A stretch of DNA of 64,000 bases, taken from contig NZ_JAXHMV010000002.1 in NCBI RefSeq assembly GCF_034521165.1, positions 186,001 to 250,000 on the forward strand. The letters run 5' to 3'. Position 1 is the stretch's first letter. Each line of letters starts with the position of its first letter. The notes under the pieces are model-generated. The model searched no databases and had not been told where the DNA came from. It was given only the letters and a program-made list of their open reading frames with translations. The position numbers and the translations under genes were made by a program. Below, one piece after another: positions 28,487-38,305 of the stretch. This DNA is from Thiohalophilus sp. (GTDB lineage: Bacteria > Pseudomonadota > Gammaproteobacteria > UBA6429 > Thiohalophilaceae).

Positions 28487-28630
28487 AGGGGCGAGGGACG
28501 AGGAAAAGCGTTAACCACCAAGACGCCAAGACACCAAGAATGCACAATTATTTTCTTCGTGCCTTGGTGTCTTGGTGTCTTGGTGGTGAGTTTTTAAGCT
28601 TTTTTCCTCGTCCCTCGGACCTCGCCCCTG
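28487..28630. repeat. Nested inverted repeats: family C arms around family B arms
   Basis: Order: C arm (28487-28506, GGGGCGAGGGACGAGGAAAA), B arm (28513-28540, ACCAAGACGCCAAGACACCAAG-type units), a short AT-rich spacer, complementary B arm (28555-28590) and complementary C arm (28604-28630). The whole forms one long two-layer palindrome between leuA (stop nine bases away) and the glycosylase gene. Confidence 0.85.
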
Positions 28631-28638
28631 GCCGCCGA

Positions 28639-30189
<1,551 letters not shown>

Positions 30190-30204
30190 TGTCTCTCTCC
30201 TGAT

Positions 30205-30224
30205 AACCCATTATGGCATGGGTT
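30205..30224 (-). promoter_or_regulatory. Hairpin just upstream of the leuA ribosome site
   Basis: AACCCAT-(6)-ATGGGTT, a 7-bp stem ending five bases before the AGGAGAG ribosome site of leuA. It could sequester or expose the site, but no T-run follows, so it is not a standard terminator. Confidence 0.4.
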
Positions 30225-30308
30225 GGCAGTTAACCTGAAAATTCTGTGCTTGTTGGGCTGTGAGGTTGTGGCGCCCAGCCCGGCGCGTCGTCTGCTGTTA
30301 TTTGCCCC

Positions 30309-30425
30309 TCAGGGCAGCAGTCGCAGGTTCAGGAGAGCATCCAGGGAGGTCAACCGGACGAACAGGGGCAGGCCCTGCATCGGGGAAGCAGTGACAGAGA
30401 TGTCGCTGTGGTTCGAACGCGTCAT
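30309..30425 (-). CDS. leuL: Candidate leucine-rich leader peptide of leuA
   Basis: A 38-codon frame between a strong promoter and leuA. Nine of its residues are leucine, and six of these fall in the last eleven (LDALLNLRLLP, then stop). That is the signature of a leader peptide whose translation senses leucyl-tRNA. An in-frame ATG at 30449 would add eight residues, and neither start has a strong ribosome site. Just at the stop, TGCCC-TGAG-GGGCA can form a hairpin that includes the last leucine codon, and GGGCTG/CAGCCC pairing lies further down. A T-run terminator is not seen, so control may act on translation or through Rho. The coding claim rests on composition and position only. Confidence 0.5.
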   Translation of the reverse strand: MTRSNHSDISVTASPMQGLPLFVRLTSLDALLNLRLLP

Positions 30426-30457
30426 TGTCCGGGCATTTCGCTCAATCATTTAGACTC

Positions 30458-30486
30458 AATATAACGTCTCTTGCGCCGTTTTCCAA
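30458..30486 (-). promoter_or_regulatory. Sigma-70 promoter for the leuA leader
   Basis: On the minus strand TTGGAA (plus 30481-30486), a 17-base spacer and TATATT (plus 30458-30463). This is a near-consensus pair with ideal spacing, and it gives a transcript starting near 30451, about 260 bases ahead of leuA. Confidence 0.7.
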
Positions 30487-30492
30487 GCCCTG

Positions 30493-31257
30493 TTACGACT
30501 CCTCGTGGCGATGGGCCTGATCCCGCTCGGCACGGCGCTGGCGCAACTGGATCAGGGTCAGTACCGGCCCCGACAGGGCGTAAACCGCGAACACGCTGAA
30601 CAGCACCACCGGGGGATTGGCCGACACCAGCACCAGGATCAGGACAATGACCAGAATGGCCACAAACGGCACCCGGTTACGCAGATTGAAGGTCTTGAAG
30701 CTGTAGTAGCGGACATTACTGACCATCAGCAGGCCCACCAGCACCGTGATCGCCCAGACCAGATAATCGAACTGGGCGGGGAACACGTCGTAGTGCTCAC
30801 CCACCCAGACCCCGCCGGCAATGATCGCCGCCGCCGAGGGACTGGCCAGCCCCTGAAAATAACGCTTGTCGGCATGCTCCACCTGGGTATTGAACCGGGC
30901 CAGCCGCAGCGCCGCCGTGGCGGTGTAGATAAAGGCCGCCAGCCAGCCGAGCTTGCCCAGATCCGACAGAGCCCATTCGTAAATCACCAGCGCCGGCGCC
31001 AGCCCGAAGGAGACCATGTCCGACAGGCTGTCATACTCGGCGCCAAAATCGCTCTGGGTGTTGGTCAGGCGTGCCACCCGCCCGTCGATCCCATCCAGCA
31101 GCATGGCCACGAAAATGGCAATCGCGGCCGGCTCGAAGCGGCCATGCATGGCCGCCACGATAGCGTAAAACCCCGAGAACAGGGCCGCCGTGGTAAACAG
31201 GTTAGGCAGCAGATAGATGCCGCGACGATGCTGATCGGTCTGGGATTTTCTGCTCAT
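30493..31257 (-). CDS. pssA: CDP-diacylglycerol-serine O-phosphatidyltransferase
   Basis: Makes phosphatidylserine, the precursor of phosphatidylethanolamine, in the inner membrane. 254 residues with about eight hydrophobic segments. The CDP-alcohol phosphotransferase motif is clear: DGIDGRVARL, eight residues, then GAEYDSLSD (DGxxAR-x8-GxxxDxxxD). The N-terminal RRGIYLLPNLFTTAALFSGF is typical of the type II (PssA integral membrane) enzyme often encoded between ilvC and leuA. The frame starts with TTG at 31260, but the ATG at 31257 is preferred. Confidence 0.94.
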   Translation of the reverse strand: MSRKSQTDQHRRGIYLLPNLFTTAALFSGFYAIVAAMHGRFEPAAIAIFVAMLLDGIDGRVARLTNTQSDFGAEYDSLSDMVSFGLAPALVIYEWALSDLGKLGWLAAFIYTATAALRLARFNTQVEHADKRYFQGLASPSAAAIIAGGVWVGEHYDVFPAQFDYLVWAITVLVGLLMVSNVRYYSFKTFNLRNRVPFVAILVIVLILVLVSANPPVVLFSVFAVYALSGPVLTLIQLRQRRAERDQAHRHEES

Positions 31258-31352
31258 CAAATCAAACGCGTGTTAAGAACGAGATACCGATCATAACGTA
31301 AACCCCCTCCGCTGCAGAGCCCCGTGCAAGGGAATTTCAGCGGCCCAAACGC

Positions 31353-31380
31353 AAAAGGCCGGTTAGAAAACCGGCCTTTT
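31353..31380. terminator. Terminator after ilvC
   Basis: AAAAGGCCGGTT-AGAA-AACCGGCCTTTT, a 12-bp perfect stem 21 bases after the ilvC stop (minus strand). It separates ilvBHC from pssA. Confidence 0.8.
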
Positions 31381-31401
31381 ATCAAGCGAAACGCGACGCG
31401 C

Positions 31402-32418
31402 TCAGTTCTTGCTCTTGTCGACCAGGGCGTTGGCCTTGATCCAGGGCATCATCTCGCGCAGCTTCTCGCCGACCTGCTCGATCGGATGTTCGGCGTTGAG
31501 CCGGCGCATGGCGGTCATCTCCGGATAGTTGCTCATGCCTTCGAGGATGAACTTCTTGGCATACTCGCCGGTCTGGATGTTGTGCAGGGCTTCTTTCATC
31601 GCCCAGCGACTCTCCTCGTTGATCACCTTGGCACCGGTGACGTACTCGCCATACTCGGCGTTGTTGGAGATGGAGTAGTTCATGTTGGCGATACCGCCTT
31701 CGTACATCAGATCCACGATCAGCTTCAGCTCGTGCAGACATTCGAAGTAAGCCATCTCCGGCGCATAGCCGGCTTCCACCAGGGTCTCGAAACCGGCTTT
31801 GACCAGTTCCACCGCGCCACCACACAGCACGGCCTGCTCGCCGAACAGATCGGTTTCGGTCTCGTCCTTGAAGCTGGTTTCGATGATGCCGGTGCGACCG
31901 CCACCGATGGCCGAGGCATAGGACATGGCGGTCTCCTTGGCCTTGCCGGAGGCGTCCTGGAACACGGCGATCAGATCGGGAATCCCGCCACCGCGCACGA
32001 ATTCACTGCGCACGGTATGGCCCGGCGCCTTGGGCGCAATCATGATCACGTCGAGATCCTCGCGCGGCACCACCTGGTTGTAATGAATGCTGAAGCCGTG
32101 GGCAAAGGCCAGGGTCGCGCCCTTTTTCAGACTCGGCTCGATATCATCTTTGTAAATCCGGGCCTGGTACTCATCCGGGGTCAGCACCATGATTACATCG
32201 GCGCCCGCGACAGCCTCGGGGACATTCTTGACACTCAGGCCGGCTTCCTGCGCCTTTTTGGCGGAAGCGGAACCTTCACGCAGGCCGACGATGACATCCA
32301 CGCCGGAGTCCTTCAGGTTGTTCGCATGGGCATGGCCCTGGGAGCCGTAACCAATAACAGCTACCTTCTTGCCCTTGATGATGGAGAGATCGCAATCTTT
32401 GTCGTAATAGATATTCAT
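31402..32418 (-). CDS. ilvC: Ketol-acid reductoisomerase (class I)
   Basis: Converts acetolactate or acetohydroxybutyrate to the dihydroxy acid with NADPH and magnesium, in valine, leucine and isoleucine synthesis. The 338-residue short form has VAVIGYGSQGHAHANNLKDS (Rossmann GxGxxGxxxG). APKAPGHTVRSEF and the C-terminal knotted domain with DLFGEQAVLCGGAVELVKAG (metal Asp and Glu), MYEGGIANMNYSISNNAEYG and FILEGMSNYPEM are also present. It is the third gene of ilvBHC, 39 bases after ilvH, and is followed by a terminator. Confidence 0.98.
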   Translation of the reverse strand: MNIYYDKDCDLSIIKGKKVAVIGYGSQGHAHANNLKDSGVDVIVGLREGSASAKKAQEAGLSVKNVPEAVAGADVIMVLTPDEYQARIYKDDIEPSLKKGATLAFAHGFSIHYNQVVPREDLDVIMIAPKAPGHTVRSEFVRGGGIPDLIAVFQDASGKAKETAMSYASAIGGGRTGIIETSFKDETETDLFGEQAVLCGGAVELVKAGFETLVEAGYAPEMAYFECLHELKLIVDLMYEGGIANMNYSISNNAEYGEYVTGAKVINEESRWAMKEALHNIQTGEYAKKFILEGMSNYPEMTAMRRLNAEHPIEQVGEKLREMMPWIKANALVDKSKN

Positions 32419-32457
32419 ACGTAATACCTGCCAATCCAGTTTTTAATTAATTGAAGA

Positions 32458-32952
32458 TTAAACGTGCAATGCCCGGCTGCCGCGTGCAACACCCGTAGCA
32501 CCGGAACGAACCGTTTCGATAATCAGCTCCGCGTCGATTGCACCGAGAAAGGCATCCAGCTTGGTGCCGTTACCGGTCAGTTCGATGATATAAGTCTCGT
32601 CAGTGACATCCAGTATGCGGCCGCGGAAAATGTCCGCCATACGCTTGAGTTCGGCACGCGCCTGATCCGAGGGGGTCGAGACCTTGACCATCATCAGTTC
32701 CCGTTCGATATGATTGCCCTCGGAAATATCCGCCAGTTTGACTATATCGACCAGCTTGTTCAGCTGCTTGAAGATCTGCTCGATGATCTCGTCCGAACCG
32801 CTGGTCACGATCGTCATGCGCGACAGGGAGGCATCCTCGGTCGGCGCCACGGTCAACGATTCGATGTTGTAACCGCGCGCCGAGAAGAGCCCCGCCACCC
32901 GGGACAGGGCCCCGGCCTCGTTTTCCATCAACAGTGAAATGATATGTCGCAT
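32458..32952 (-). CDS. ilvH: Acetolactate synthase small (regulatory) subunit
   Basis: The regulatory subunit that confers valine sensitivity on the large subunit. 164 residues. The ACT domain begins MRHIISLLMENEAGALSRVA and continues AGLFSARGYNIESLTVAPTE; the C-terminal domain has ELMMVKVSTP and TDETYIIELTGNGTKLDAF. The length fits IlvH/IlvN of the ~160-residue type. Its ATG overlaps the ilvB stop by one base (TGATG), so the two subunits are translationally coupled. Confidence 0.97.
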   Translation of the reverse strand: MRHIISLLMENEAGALSRVAGLFSARGYNIESLTVAPTEDASLSRMTIVTSGSDEIIEQIFKQLNKLVDIVKLADISEGNHIERELMMVKVSTPSDQARAELKRMADIFRGRILDVTDETYIIELTGNGTKLDAFLGAIDAELIIETVRSGATGVARGSRALHV

Positions 32953-34670
32953 CAGGCCAGCTCCCTCTCCGGTGACAGGTGCATCTCATGATGCCCCTTG
33001 CCGGCGGCAATCATCGGATAGACGTTCTCGGTCTGATCGGTAATGAAGTCCATGAACACCAGCCGGTCCTTCATGGCGAAGGCTTCCCTGAGCGCACCTT
33101 CCACGTCCCCCGGCTGCTCGATACGCATGCCCACGTGGCCGTAGCTTTCCGCCAGTTTGACGAAATCGGGCAACGCATCCAGATAGGAATGGGAATAGCG
33201 GCTGTCGTAGAAGAACTCCTGCCACTGACGCACCATGCCCATATAACGGTTGTTCAGGTTGACGATCTTGACCGGCAGCATGTATTGCAGCGCGGTGGAC
33301 AGCTCCTGGATACACATCTGGATACTCGCCTCGCCGGTGACACAGGCCACCTGACTGTCGGGATAGGCCAGTTGCACGCCCAGCGCAGCCGGCAGGCCGA
33401 AGCCCATGGTGCCCAGGCCGCCGGAGTTGATCCAGCGACGCGGCTTGTCAAACGGATAGAACTGCGCCGCGAACATCTGATGCTGGCCCACGTCGGAGGT
33501 CACATAGGCGTCGCCGCCGGTCACCTCGTGCAGTTTTTCGATCACGAACTGCGGCTTGATCAGCGCGCTGTTGCGATCGTAACGCAGGCAGTTTTTGCTT
33601 TTCCAGGCCTCGATCTGCTGCCACCACTGATCCAGCGGCTTGGCATCCGGCTTTTTCTTCGAGGCCTTGATCGCCTTGTTCATATCCGACAGCACATGCT
33701 TGATATCGCCGACGATGGGCACATCCACCCGCACGTTCTTGGAAATGGACGAAGGATCGATATCGATGTGAATGATCCTGGCATCCGGGCAAAACTGTTT
33801 GACGTCGCCGGTCACCCGATCGTCGAAGCGCGCGCCGATGGCGATCAGCACATCGCACTCGTGCATCGCCATGTTGGCCTCGTAGGTACCGTGCATGCCG
33901 AGCATGCCCAGATGTTGCTTGTCGCTGGCCGGATAGGCACCGAGGCCCATCAGGGTCTGGGTAATGGGATAGCCCAGGGTGCGGGTGAATTCGATCAGCT
34001 CGGCGTCGGCATTGCTCAGCACGACCCCGCCGCCGGTGTAGATCATCGGCCGGCGCGCCGCGAGGATCAGCTCCATCGCCCGGCTGATCTCGCCGGGGTG
34101 GCCCTTGACCACCGGCTGATAGGAGCGCATCTCGACTTCGCCCGGGTATTCATAATCGATCTTGATGTTCGGATCAGTCGTGTCCTTGGGAATATCCACC
34201 ACCACCGGGCCGGGCCGGCCGGTGCTCGCCACATAGAAGGCCTTGCGCAGGGTCTCGCCCAGATCCTCGGCCCGTTTCACCAGAAAGTTGTGTTTCACGC
34301 AGGGACGGGTAATGCCGACCGCATCCACCTCCTGGAACGCGTCACTGCCAATATAATGGGTCGCCACCTGACCGGTGATGATCACCATCGGAATCGAGTC
34401 CATGTAGGCGGTAGCAATGCCGGTCACGGCATTGGTCGCCCCCGGACCGGAGGTGACCAGCACCACGCCCGGCTTGCCGGTCGCGCGGGCATAGCCGTCG
34501 GCCGAATGAGTCGCGCCCTGTTCGTGGCGAACCAGGATGTGCTTGACCTCATCCTGATTGAACAGGGCGTCATAGATATGCAGAACCGCGCCGCCCGGAT
34601 AGCCGAAGACGTATTCAACGCCCTCGTCCTTCAGGAACTGGACTACGATTTCGGCTCCACTGAGTTTCAC
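32952..34670 (-). CDS. ilvB: Acetolactate synthase large subunit
   Basis: The ThDP- and FAD-dependent enzyme that condenses pyruvate with pyruvate or 2-oxobutyrate, the first step of branched-chain amino-acid synthesis. 572 residues from a GTG at 34670 (KLSGAEIVVQFLKDEGVEYV), with GGGAGT upstream. GYPGGAVLHIYDAL and VRHEQGATHSADGYARATGK carry the ThDP-activating Glu. The C-terminal cofactor site reads CVTGEASIQMCIQELSTA ... NNRYMGMVRQWQ (GEASIQM in place of the commoner GDGSIQM). The longer frame to 34925 is not conserved. Named ilvB here; the same protein is called IlvI in many genomes. Confidence 0.97.
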   Translation of the reverse strand: MKLSGAEIVVQFLKDEGVEYVFGYPGGAVLHIYDALFNQDEVKHILVRHEQGATHSADGYARATGKPGVVLVTSGPGATNAVTGIATAYMDSIPMVIITGQVATHYIGSDAFQEVDAVGITRPCVKHNFLVKRAEDLGETLRKAFYVASTGRPGPVVVDIPKDTTDPNIKIDYEYPGEVEMRSYQPVVKGHPGEISRAMELILAARRPMIYTGGGVVLSNADAELIEFTRTLGYPITQTLMGLGAYPASDKQHLGMLGMHGTYEANMAMHECDVLIAIGARFDDRVTGDVKQFCPDARIIHIDIDPSSISKNVRVDVPIVGDIKHVLSDMNKAIKASKKKPDAKPLDQWWQQIEAWKSKNCLRYDRNSALIKPQFVIEKLHEVTGGDAYVTSDVGQHQMFAAQFYPFDKPRRWINSGGLGTMGFGLPAALGVQLAYPDSQVACVTGEASIQMCIQELSTALQYMLPVKIVNLNNRYMGMVRQWQEFFYDSRYSHSYLDALPDFVKLAESYGHVGMRIEQPGDVEGALREAFAMKDRLVFMDFITDQTENVYPMIAAGKGHHEMHLSPERELA

Positions 34671-34714
34671 GTTGTGTACTCCCAGATGCGTTCCAGAAAT
34701 GTTGCGTCGCTGCG

Positions 34715-34754
34715 AAAAAAATACCCGTCGCAACGGGCAGGGACGCCCATTATA
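34715..34754 (-). promoter_or_regulatory. ilvBHC promoter with a terminator-like hairpin just downstream
   Basis: On the minus strand TATAAT (plus 34749-34754) is a perfect -10. Within about 10 bases of the expected start comes CCCGT-TGCG-ACGGG, followed by TA and seven T, a small but textbook-shaped intrinsic terminator. No Val/Leu/Ile-rich leader peptide is seen between them. It is about 45 bases ahead of the ilvB GTG. Confidence 0.5.
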
Positions 34755-34943
34755 ATCGGTAAAACGGTATAAATACACGGAATGTCGACAGAAAGCCGGC
34801 AAAACCTGCCGCCGCGACACAATTTCCGGACCCTCGCCGTGGTTGTTGCCGACAGTAACTTGACCCGGCGGGCGCGACATGCGAAAACCACTCCTGAGAC
34901 AGGCTTTACAACCCCTTAACCGCAACCTGCGCAGAATACGCTC

Positions 34944-35390
34944 ATGAAAACAATCAACAAGCTTTTCGCTCTACTCCTGCTGCTCGCCCTGGCGACCCCG
35001 ACCGCGCTGGCCGCCACCTACAAGTATCAGGACGAGTCGGGCAACACGGTCTATTCCCAGAATCCGCCCGAGAACCCCGATACGCCCTACGAGGTAATGA
35101 CCAACATCTCCTCCCAGGCCAGGCCCGGCAGCAACTCCGCGCCGGCCAGCAGCCGCCCGTCGCCCAACCTGCAACCGGACGAAGAAGAGAGTGACACCGT
35201 CGCCCGCGAGCAGCAACAGGCCGAACAGATGCGCGAAGAAAACTGCGAAGCCGCGAAAAAGAACCTGGAGATTTACACCGTCTATCGCCGGATTCGCAAT
35301 GAAGAAGGCGAAGTGGTGCGCATCAGCGACGAGGAACGTCAGCAAAAAATCGACGAAGCCAAACAGGCGATCCGGGATTTCTGTGACTGA
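34944..35390 (+). CDS. DUF4124 domain secreted protein
   Basis: A 148-residue exported protein. The signal peptide (KLFALLLLLALATPTALA, cleaved before ATYKY) is followed by the DUF4124 start TYKYQDESGNTVYSQNPPEN, the usual Y-[KR]-x-x-D-x-x-G-x-x-x-[YF]-S/T-D/Q-x-P pattern. A Ser/Pro-rich linker follows, then a charged C-terminal helix with two Cys (ENCEAAKKNLE and DFC) that may form a disulfide. The function is unknown. It is divergent from ilvB. The MIF-like gene is 35 bases downstream, so the two could share a transcript. Confidence 0.85.
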   Translation: MKTINKLFALLLLLALATPTALAATYKYQDESGNTVYSQNPPENPDTPYEVMTNISSQARPGSNSAPASSRPSPNLQPDEEESDTVAREQQQAEQMREENCEAAKKNLEIYTVYRRIRNEEGEVVRISDEERQQKIDEAKQAIRDFCD

Positions 35391-35425
35391 CTTACGGGGA
35401 CTGACCTGCGTGAGGGAGTTTTAGC

Positions 35426-35770
35426 ATGCCGCTACTCAAGATTCAGAGCAATCAATCCGTCGAACCGGCGCGGGCCGAACAACTGGTCAGTGCCGCCTCC
35501 GCCCTGGTGGCCGGGCAACTGGGCAAGCCCGAGCGCTACGTGATGGTGGCCCTGGAGCCGCCGGTTCCCATGTCCTTCGGCGGCAGCACCGACCCGCTGG
35601 CCTACCTGGAACTGAAAAGCATCGGCCTGCCGCAGGACAAGACCCCGGCCCTGTCCGAGGCCCTCTGTGGTCTCATCCAGGAACAACTGGGCATCGATCC
35701 TGAACGGGTCTACATCGAATTCGCCAACGCCCCGCGCGCCATGTGGGGCTGGAACAGCTCGACTTTCTAG
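35426..35770 (+). CDS. MIF/phenylpyruvate tautomerase-like protein
   Basis: A 114-residue member of the tautomerase/MIF superfamily. It starts MPLLKIQSNQSVEPARAEQL with the catalytic Pro2 exposed after Met removal, and has MSFGGSTDPLAYLELKSIG, matching the MIF segment M-x-F-G-G-S-x-x-P-x-A. The C-terminus has YIEFANAPRAMWGWNSSTF, like the MIF ending NxANVGWNxSTF. It therefore resembles true MIF more than 4-oxalocrotonate tautomerase. Its physiological substrate in bacteria is unknown. The start is preceded by GAGGGAG. It sits between the DUF4124 gene and proS. Confidence 0.9.
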   Translation: MPLLKIQSNQSVEPARAEQLVSAASALVAGQLGKPERYVMVALEPPVPMSFGGSTDPLAYLELKSIGLPQDKTPALSEALCGLIQEQLGIDPERVYIEFANAPRAMWGWNSSTF

Positions 35771-35785
35771 ACTACCCCAAAAGCT

Positions 35786-35903
35786 TAACCACGAAGACAC
35801 CAAGACACGAAGGAGACCAGTCAATTCACTTCGTATCTTCGCGTCTTCGTGGTGAGATTTTGTGCTGTTTTCCTCGTAACTCGTCCCTCGGCCCTCGTCC
35901 CTG
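35786..35903. repeat. Inverted repeat family B plus a family C arm
   Basis: B arm 35786-35815 (ACCACGAAGACACCAAGACACGAAGGAG) and complement 35829-35856 (CTTCGTATCTTCGCGTCTTCGTGGT), followed by a single family C arm at 35871-35903 (CTCGTCCCTCGGCCCTCGTCC). It sits between the MIF-like gene and proS, partly where the proS promoter should be. Confidence 0.8.
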
Positions 35904-35960
35904 CCTGAAAATTTGGGATAAAATGGCCATTTAACTCCATCACATAACAAAGCGAAAATT

Positions 35961-37664
35961 ATGCGTAGCTCCCGTCTGTTGCTCTCCACCCTGAAGGAAA
36001 CCCCGGCCGACGCCGAAATCATCAGTCACCAGCTGATGCTGCGCGCGGGGATGATTCGCAAACTCGCCGCCGGGCTCTATACCTGGCTGCCCATGGGGCT
36101 GCGGGTGCTGCGCAAGGTGGAGAATATCATCCGCGAAGAGATGGACCGTGCCGGTGCCCAGGAGGTGCTGATGCCGGCGGTGCAACCGGCCGAGCTGTGG
36201 GAAGAGTCGGGCCGCTGGGAACAGTACGGGCCGGAACTGCTGCGACTGGCCGATCGCCACGGGCGCGACTTCTGTTTCGGCCCGACCCACGAGGAGGTCA
36301 TCACCGATCTGATCCGGCGCGAAATCCGCAGCTACAAGCAGCTGCCGACCAATCTCTATCAGATCCAGACCAAGTTTCGCGATGAGATCCGCCCCCGCTT
36401 CGGGGTGATGCGGGCCCGCGAGTTTCTGATGAAAGACGCCTACTCCTTTCATCTGGACGATGCCTCGCTGGATGAAACCTACCACCGCATGCACGACACC
36501 TATTGCCGTATTTTTTCACGCCTGGGGCTCGACTACCGCCCGGTCCAGGCCGACACCGGCTCCATCGGTGGCAAGCTCTCCCATGAATTCCATGTGCTGG
36601 CCGACTCGGGGGAAGATGCCATCGCCTTCAGCAGCGACAGCGACTACGCCGCCAATGTGGAACTGGCACCCACACAGCCGGTCAGTGACAGCCTGCCGCC
36701 CGCCGGCGCCACGATGCAGCGCGTGGATACGCCCGGCCAGCACACCATCGAACAGCTGGCCGCGTTCCTCGATGTGCCCGCCAGCCAGTGCCTCAAAACC
36801 CTGCTGGTGGTCGATGCCGGGGAACAGGTTCATGCCCTGATTCTGCGCGGCGATCACGAACTGAATATGCTCAAGGTGGAAAAGCTCGAAGGCATTACCC
36901 CGCCGCTGCGTTTCGCCAGTGACGCGGAAGTCAAACAGGCCTGCGGCTGCGAGCCCGGGTCCATCGGGCCGGTGGGTCTGGAAGTTCCCTTGCAGGTGGA
37001 TCACGGCGCCCTGATCGCCGACTTTGTCTGCGGCGCCAATCAACCGGACCAACACCTGACCGGTGTCAACTGGGGGCGCGATCTGCCGCAACCGGCCACG
37101 GTCGACATCCGCAATGCGATCGAGGGCGACCCTTCCCCCGATGGCCAGGGAACGCTCTCGATCAAGCGCGGCATCGAGGTCGGGCATATCTTCCAGCTGG
37201 GCGATAAATACAGCGATGCCATGAAGGCCACCGTGCTGGATGAAAACGGTCACTCGGTGGTGATGACCATGGGCTGTTACGGCATCGGCGTCTCGCGGGT
37301 GGTCGCCGCCGCCATCGAACAGAACCACGATGAGCGCGGTATCATCTGGCCCGACGCCATCGCGCCCTGGCAGGTAGCGATCCTGCCGCTGAACATGCAC
37401 AAGTCGCAACGACTGCGCGACACCGCCGAACAGCTGTATACAAACTTACAGCAGGCCGGTATCGATGTATTGCTGGACGATCGCAAGGAACGCCCCGGGG
37501 TCATGTTCGCTGACATGGAGTTGATCGGCATCCCGCATCGCATTGTCATCGGCGATCGCAGCCTGGACAAAGGGGTCGTGGAATACAAAACCCGCCGCGA
37601 GACCGACGCGCAGGAAATCCCGGTCGATCAGATCATCGACCATATCCGGCAACAGCTGCAATAA
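35961..37664 (+). CDS. proS: Prolyl-tRNA synthetase
   Basis: A class II synthetase of the bacterial (ProS type 1) form, 567 residues, with an inserted editing domain that clears Ala-tRNA-Pro. Class II motif 1 is near AAGLYTWLPMGLRVLRKVEN. Motif 2 contains RPRFGVMRAREFLMKDAYSF, with FRDEIRP before it. The INS editing domain spans about 225-400 (LKTLLVVD, ALILRGDHELN), and motif 3 contains GCYGIGVSRVVAAAIEQNHD. The C-terminal anticodon domain (VLLDDRKERPGVMFADMELIG) is complete. The downstream transglycosylase gene starts 14 bases after the stop. Confidence 0.97.
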   Translation: MRSSRLLLSTLKETPADAEIISHQLMLRAGMIRKLAAGLYTWLPMGLRVLRKVENIIREEMDRAGAQEVLMPAVQPAELWEESGRWEQYGPELLRLADRHGRDFCFGPTHEEVITDLIRREIRSYKQLPTNLYQIQTKFRDEIRPRFGVMRAREFLMKDAYSFHLDDASLDETYHRMHDTYCRIFSRLGLDYRPVQADTGSIGGKLSHEFHVLADSGEDAIAFSSDSDYAANVELAPTQPVSDSLPPAGATMQRVDTPGQHTIEQLAAFLDVPASQCLKTLLVVDAGEQVHALILRGDHELNMLKVEKLEGITPPLRFASDAEVKQACGCEPGSIGPVGLEVPLQVDHGALIADFVCGANQPDQHLTGVNWGRDLPQPATVDIRNAIEGDPSPDGQGTLSIKRGIEVGHIFQLGDKYSDAMKATVLDENGHSVVMTMGCYGIGVSRVVAAAIEQNHDERGIIWPDAIAPWQVAILPLNMHKSQRLRDTAEQLYTNLQQAGIDVLLDDRKERPGVMFADMELIGIPHRIVIGDRSLDKGVVEYKTRRETDAQEIPVDQIIDHIRQQLQ

Positions 37665-37678
37665 CCCGGGACACCGTG

Positions 37679-38278
37679 ATGCGGCCGCTGGCAAAACAAG
37701 CATCCTCCCTGATTCGGGCCGCAACGTTATTCCTGTTCGGGGGACTGCTTGTTGGCCCGTCACTGGCGGCGGAACAGGGCAATGTCGATCCCGAACTGCG
37801 CCAGCTGCTACAGCAGGCGATCAACGAAAACGACAGTTTCGAGGATCGGTTCGAGGCGGAAGTCTGGCTGGTCGACATGTCCCAACGGCTCAAGGCACGA
37901 GTGCCCGATCCGCAGCGCCGCCTTTCGCTGCTCAAACAGATTCACTTTGAAGCCAAACGGGCCGGGCTCTGGCCCGAACTGGTGCTGGCGGTCATCGAGG
38001 TGGAAAGCAACTTCGATCGCTTTGCCATCTCCAGCGCCGGCGCCATGGGCCTGATGCAGGTCATGCCCTTCTGGCTGGACGAAATCGGCCAGCCCGGCGA
38101 TAACCTGTTCGACATCCGCACCAACCTGCGTATGGGCTGCACCATCCTCAAATACTACCTGGAAAAGGAAAACGGCAACCTCACCCCCGCCCTCGCCCGC
38201 TACAACGGCAGCTACGGCAGCCACCGCTACACCACCAAAATCTACACTGCCCTCGACAACCGCTGGCGGCGGTACTGA
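37679..38278 (+). CDS. Lytic transglycosylase, SLT domain
   Basis: A 199-residue exported murein lyase candidate. The signal peptide (AATLFLFGGLLVGPSLA) is cleaved before AEQGN. After a helical N-terminal region the Slt domain spans about 95-195. LVLAVIEVESNFDRFAISSA holds the catalytic Glu (ES motif), AGAMGLMQVMPFW the GLMQ motif and NLFDIRTNLRMGCTIL the N-region. ALARYNGSYGSHRY has the AxYNxG element, though with S-Y-G-S after it. ATG at 37679; a GTG three bases earlier is possible. It is likely co-transcribed with proS. Confidence 0.9.
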   Translation: MRPLAKQASSLIRAATLFLFGGLLVGPSLAAEQGNVDPELRQLLQQAINENDSFEDRFEAEVWLVDMSQRLKARVPDPQRRLSLLKQIHFEAKRAGLWPELVLAVIEVESNFDRFAISSAGAMGLMQVMPFWLDEIGQPGDNLFDIRTNLRMGCTILKYYLEKENGNLTPALARYNGSYGSHRYTTKIYTALDNRWRRY

Positions 38279-38305
38279 CAAAGCAATAATCTCTTCTCAC
38301 AGTCG

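Noticed and set aside
32979..34772. 597-codon frame antisense to ilvB and ilvH
   Set aside because: Shadow of ilvB; His-rich translation without motifs.
34670..34925. N-terminal 85-residue extension of acetolactate synthase
   Set aside because: It crosses the promoter and hairpin and lacks similarity; the GTG at 34670 gives a normal enzyme length.
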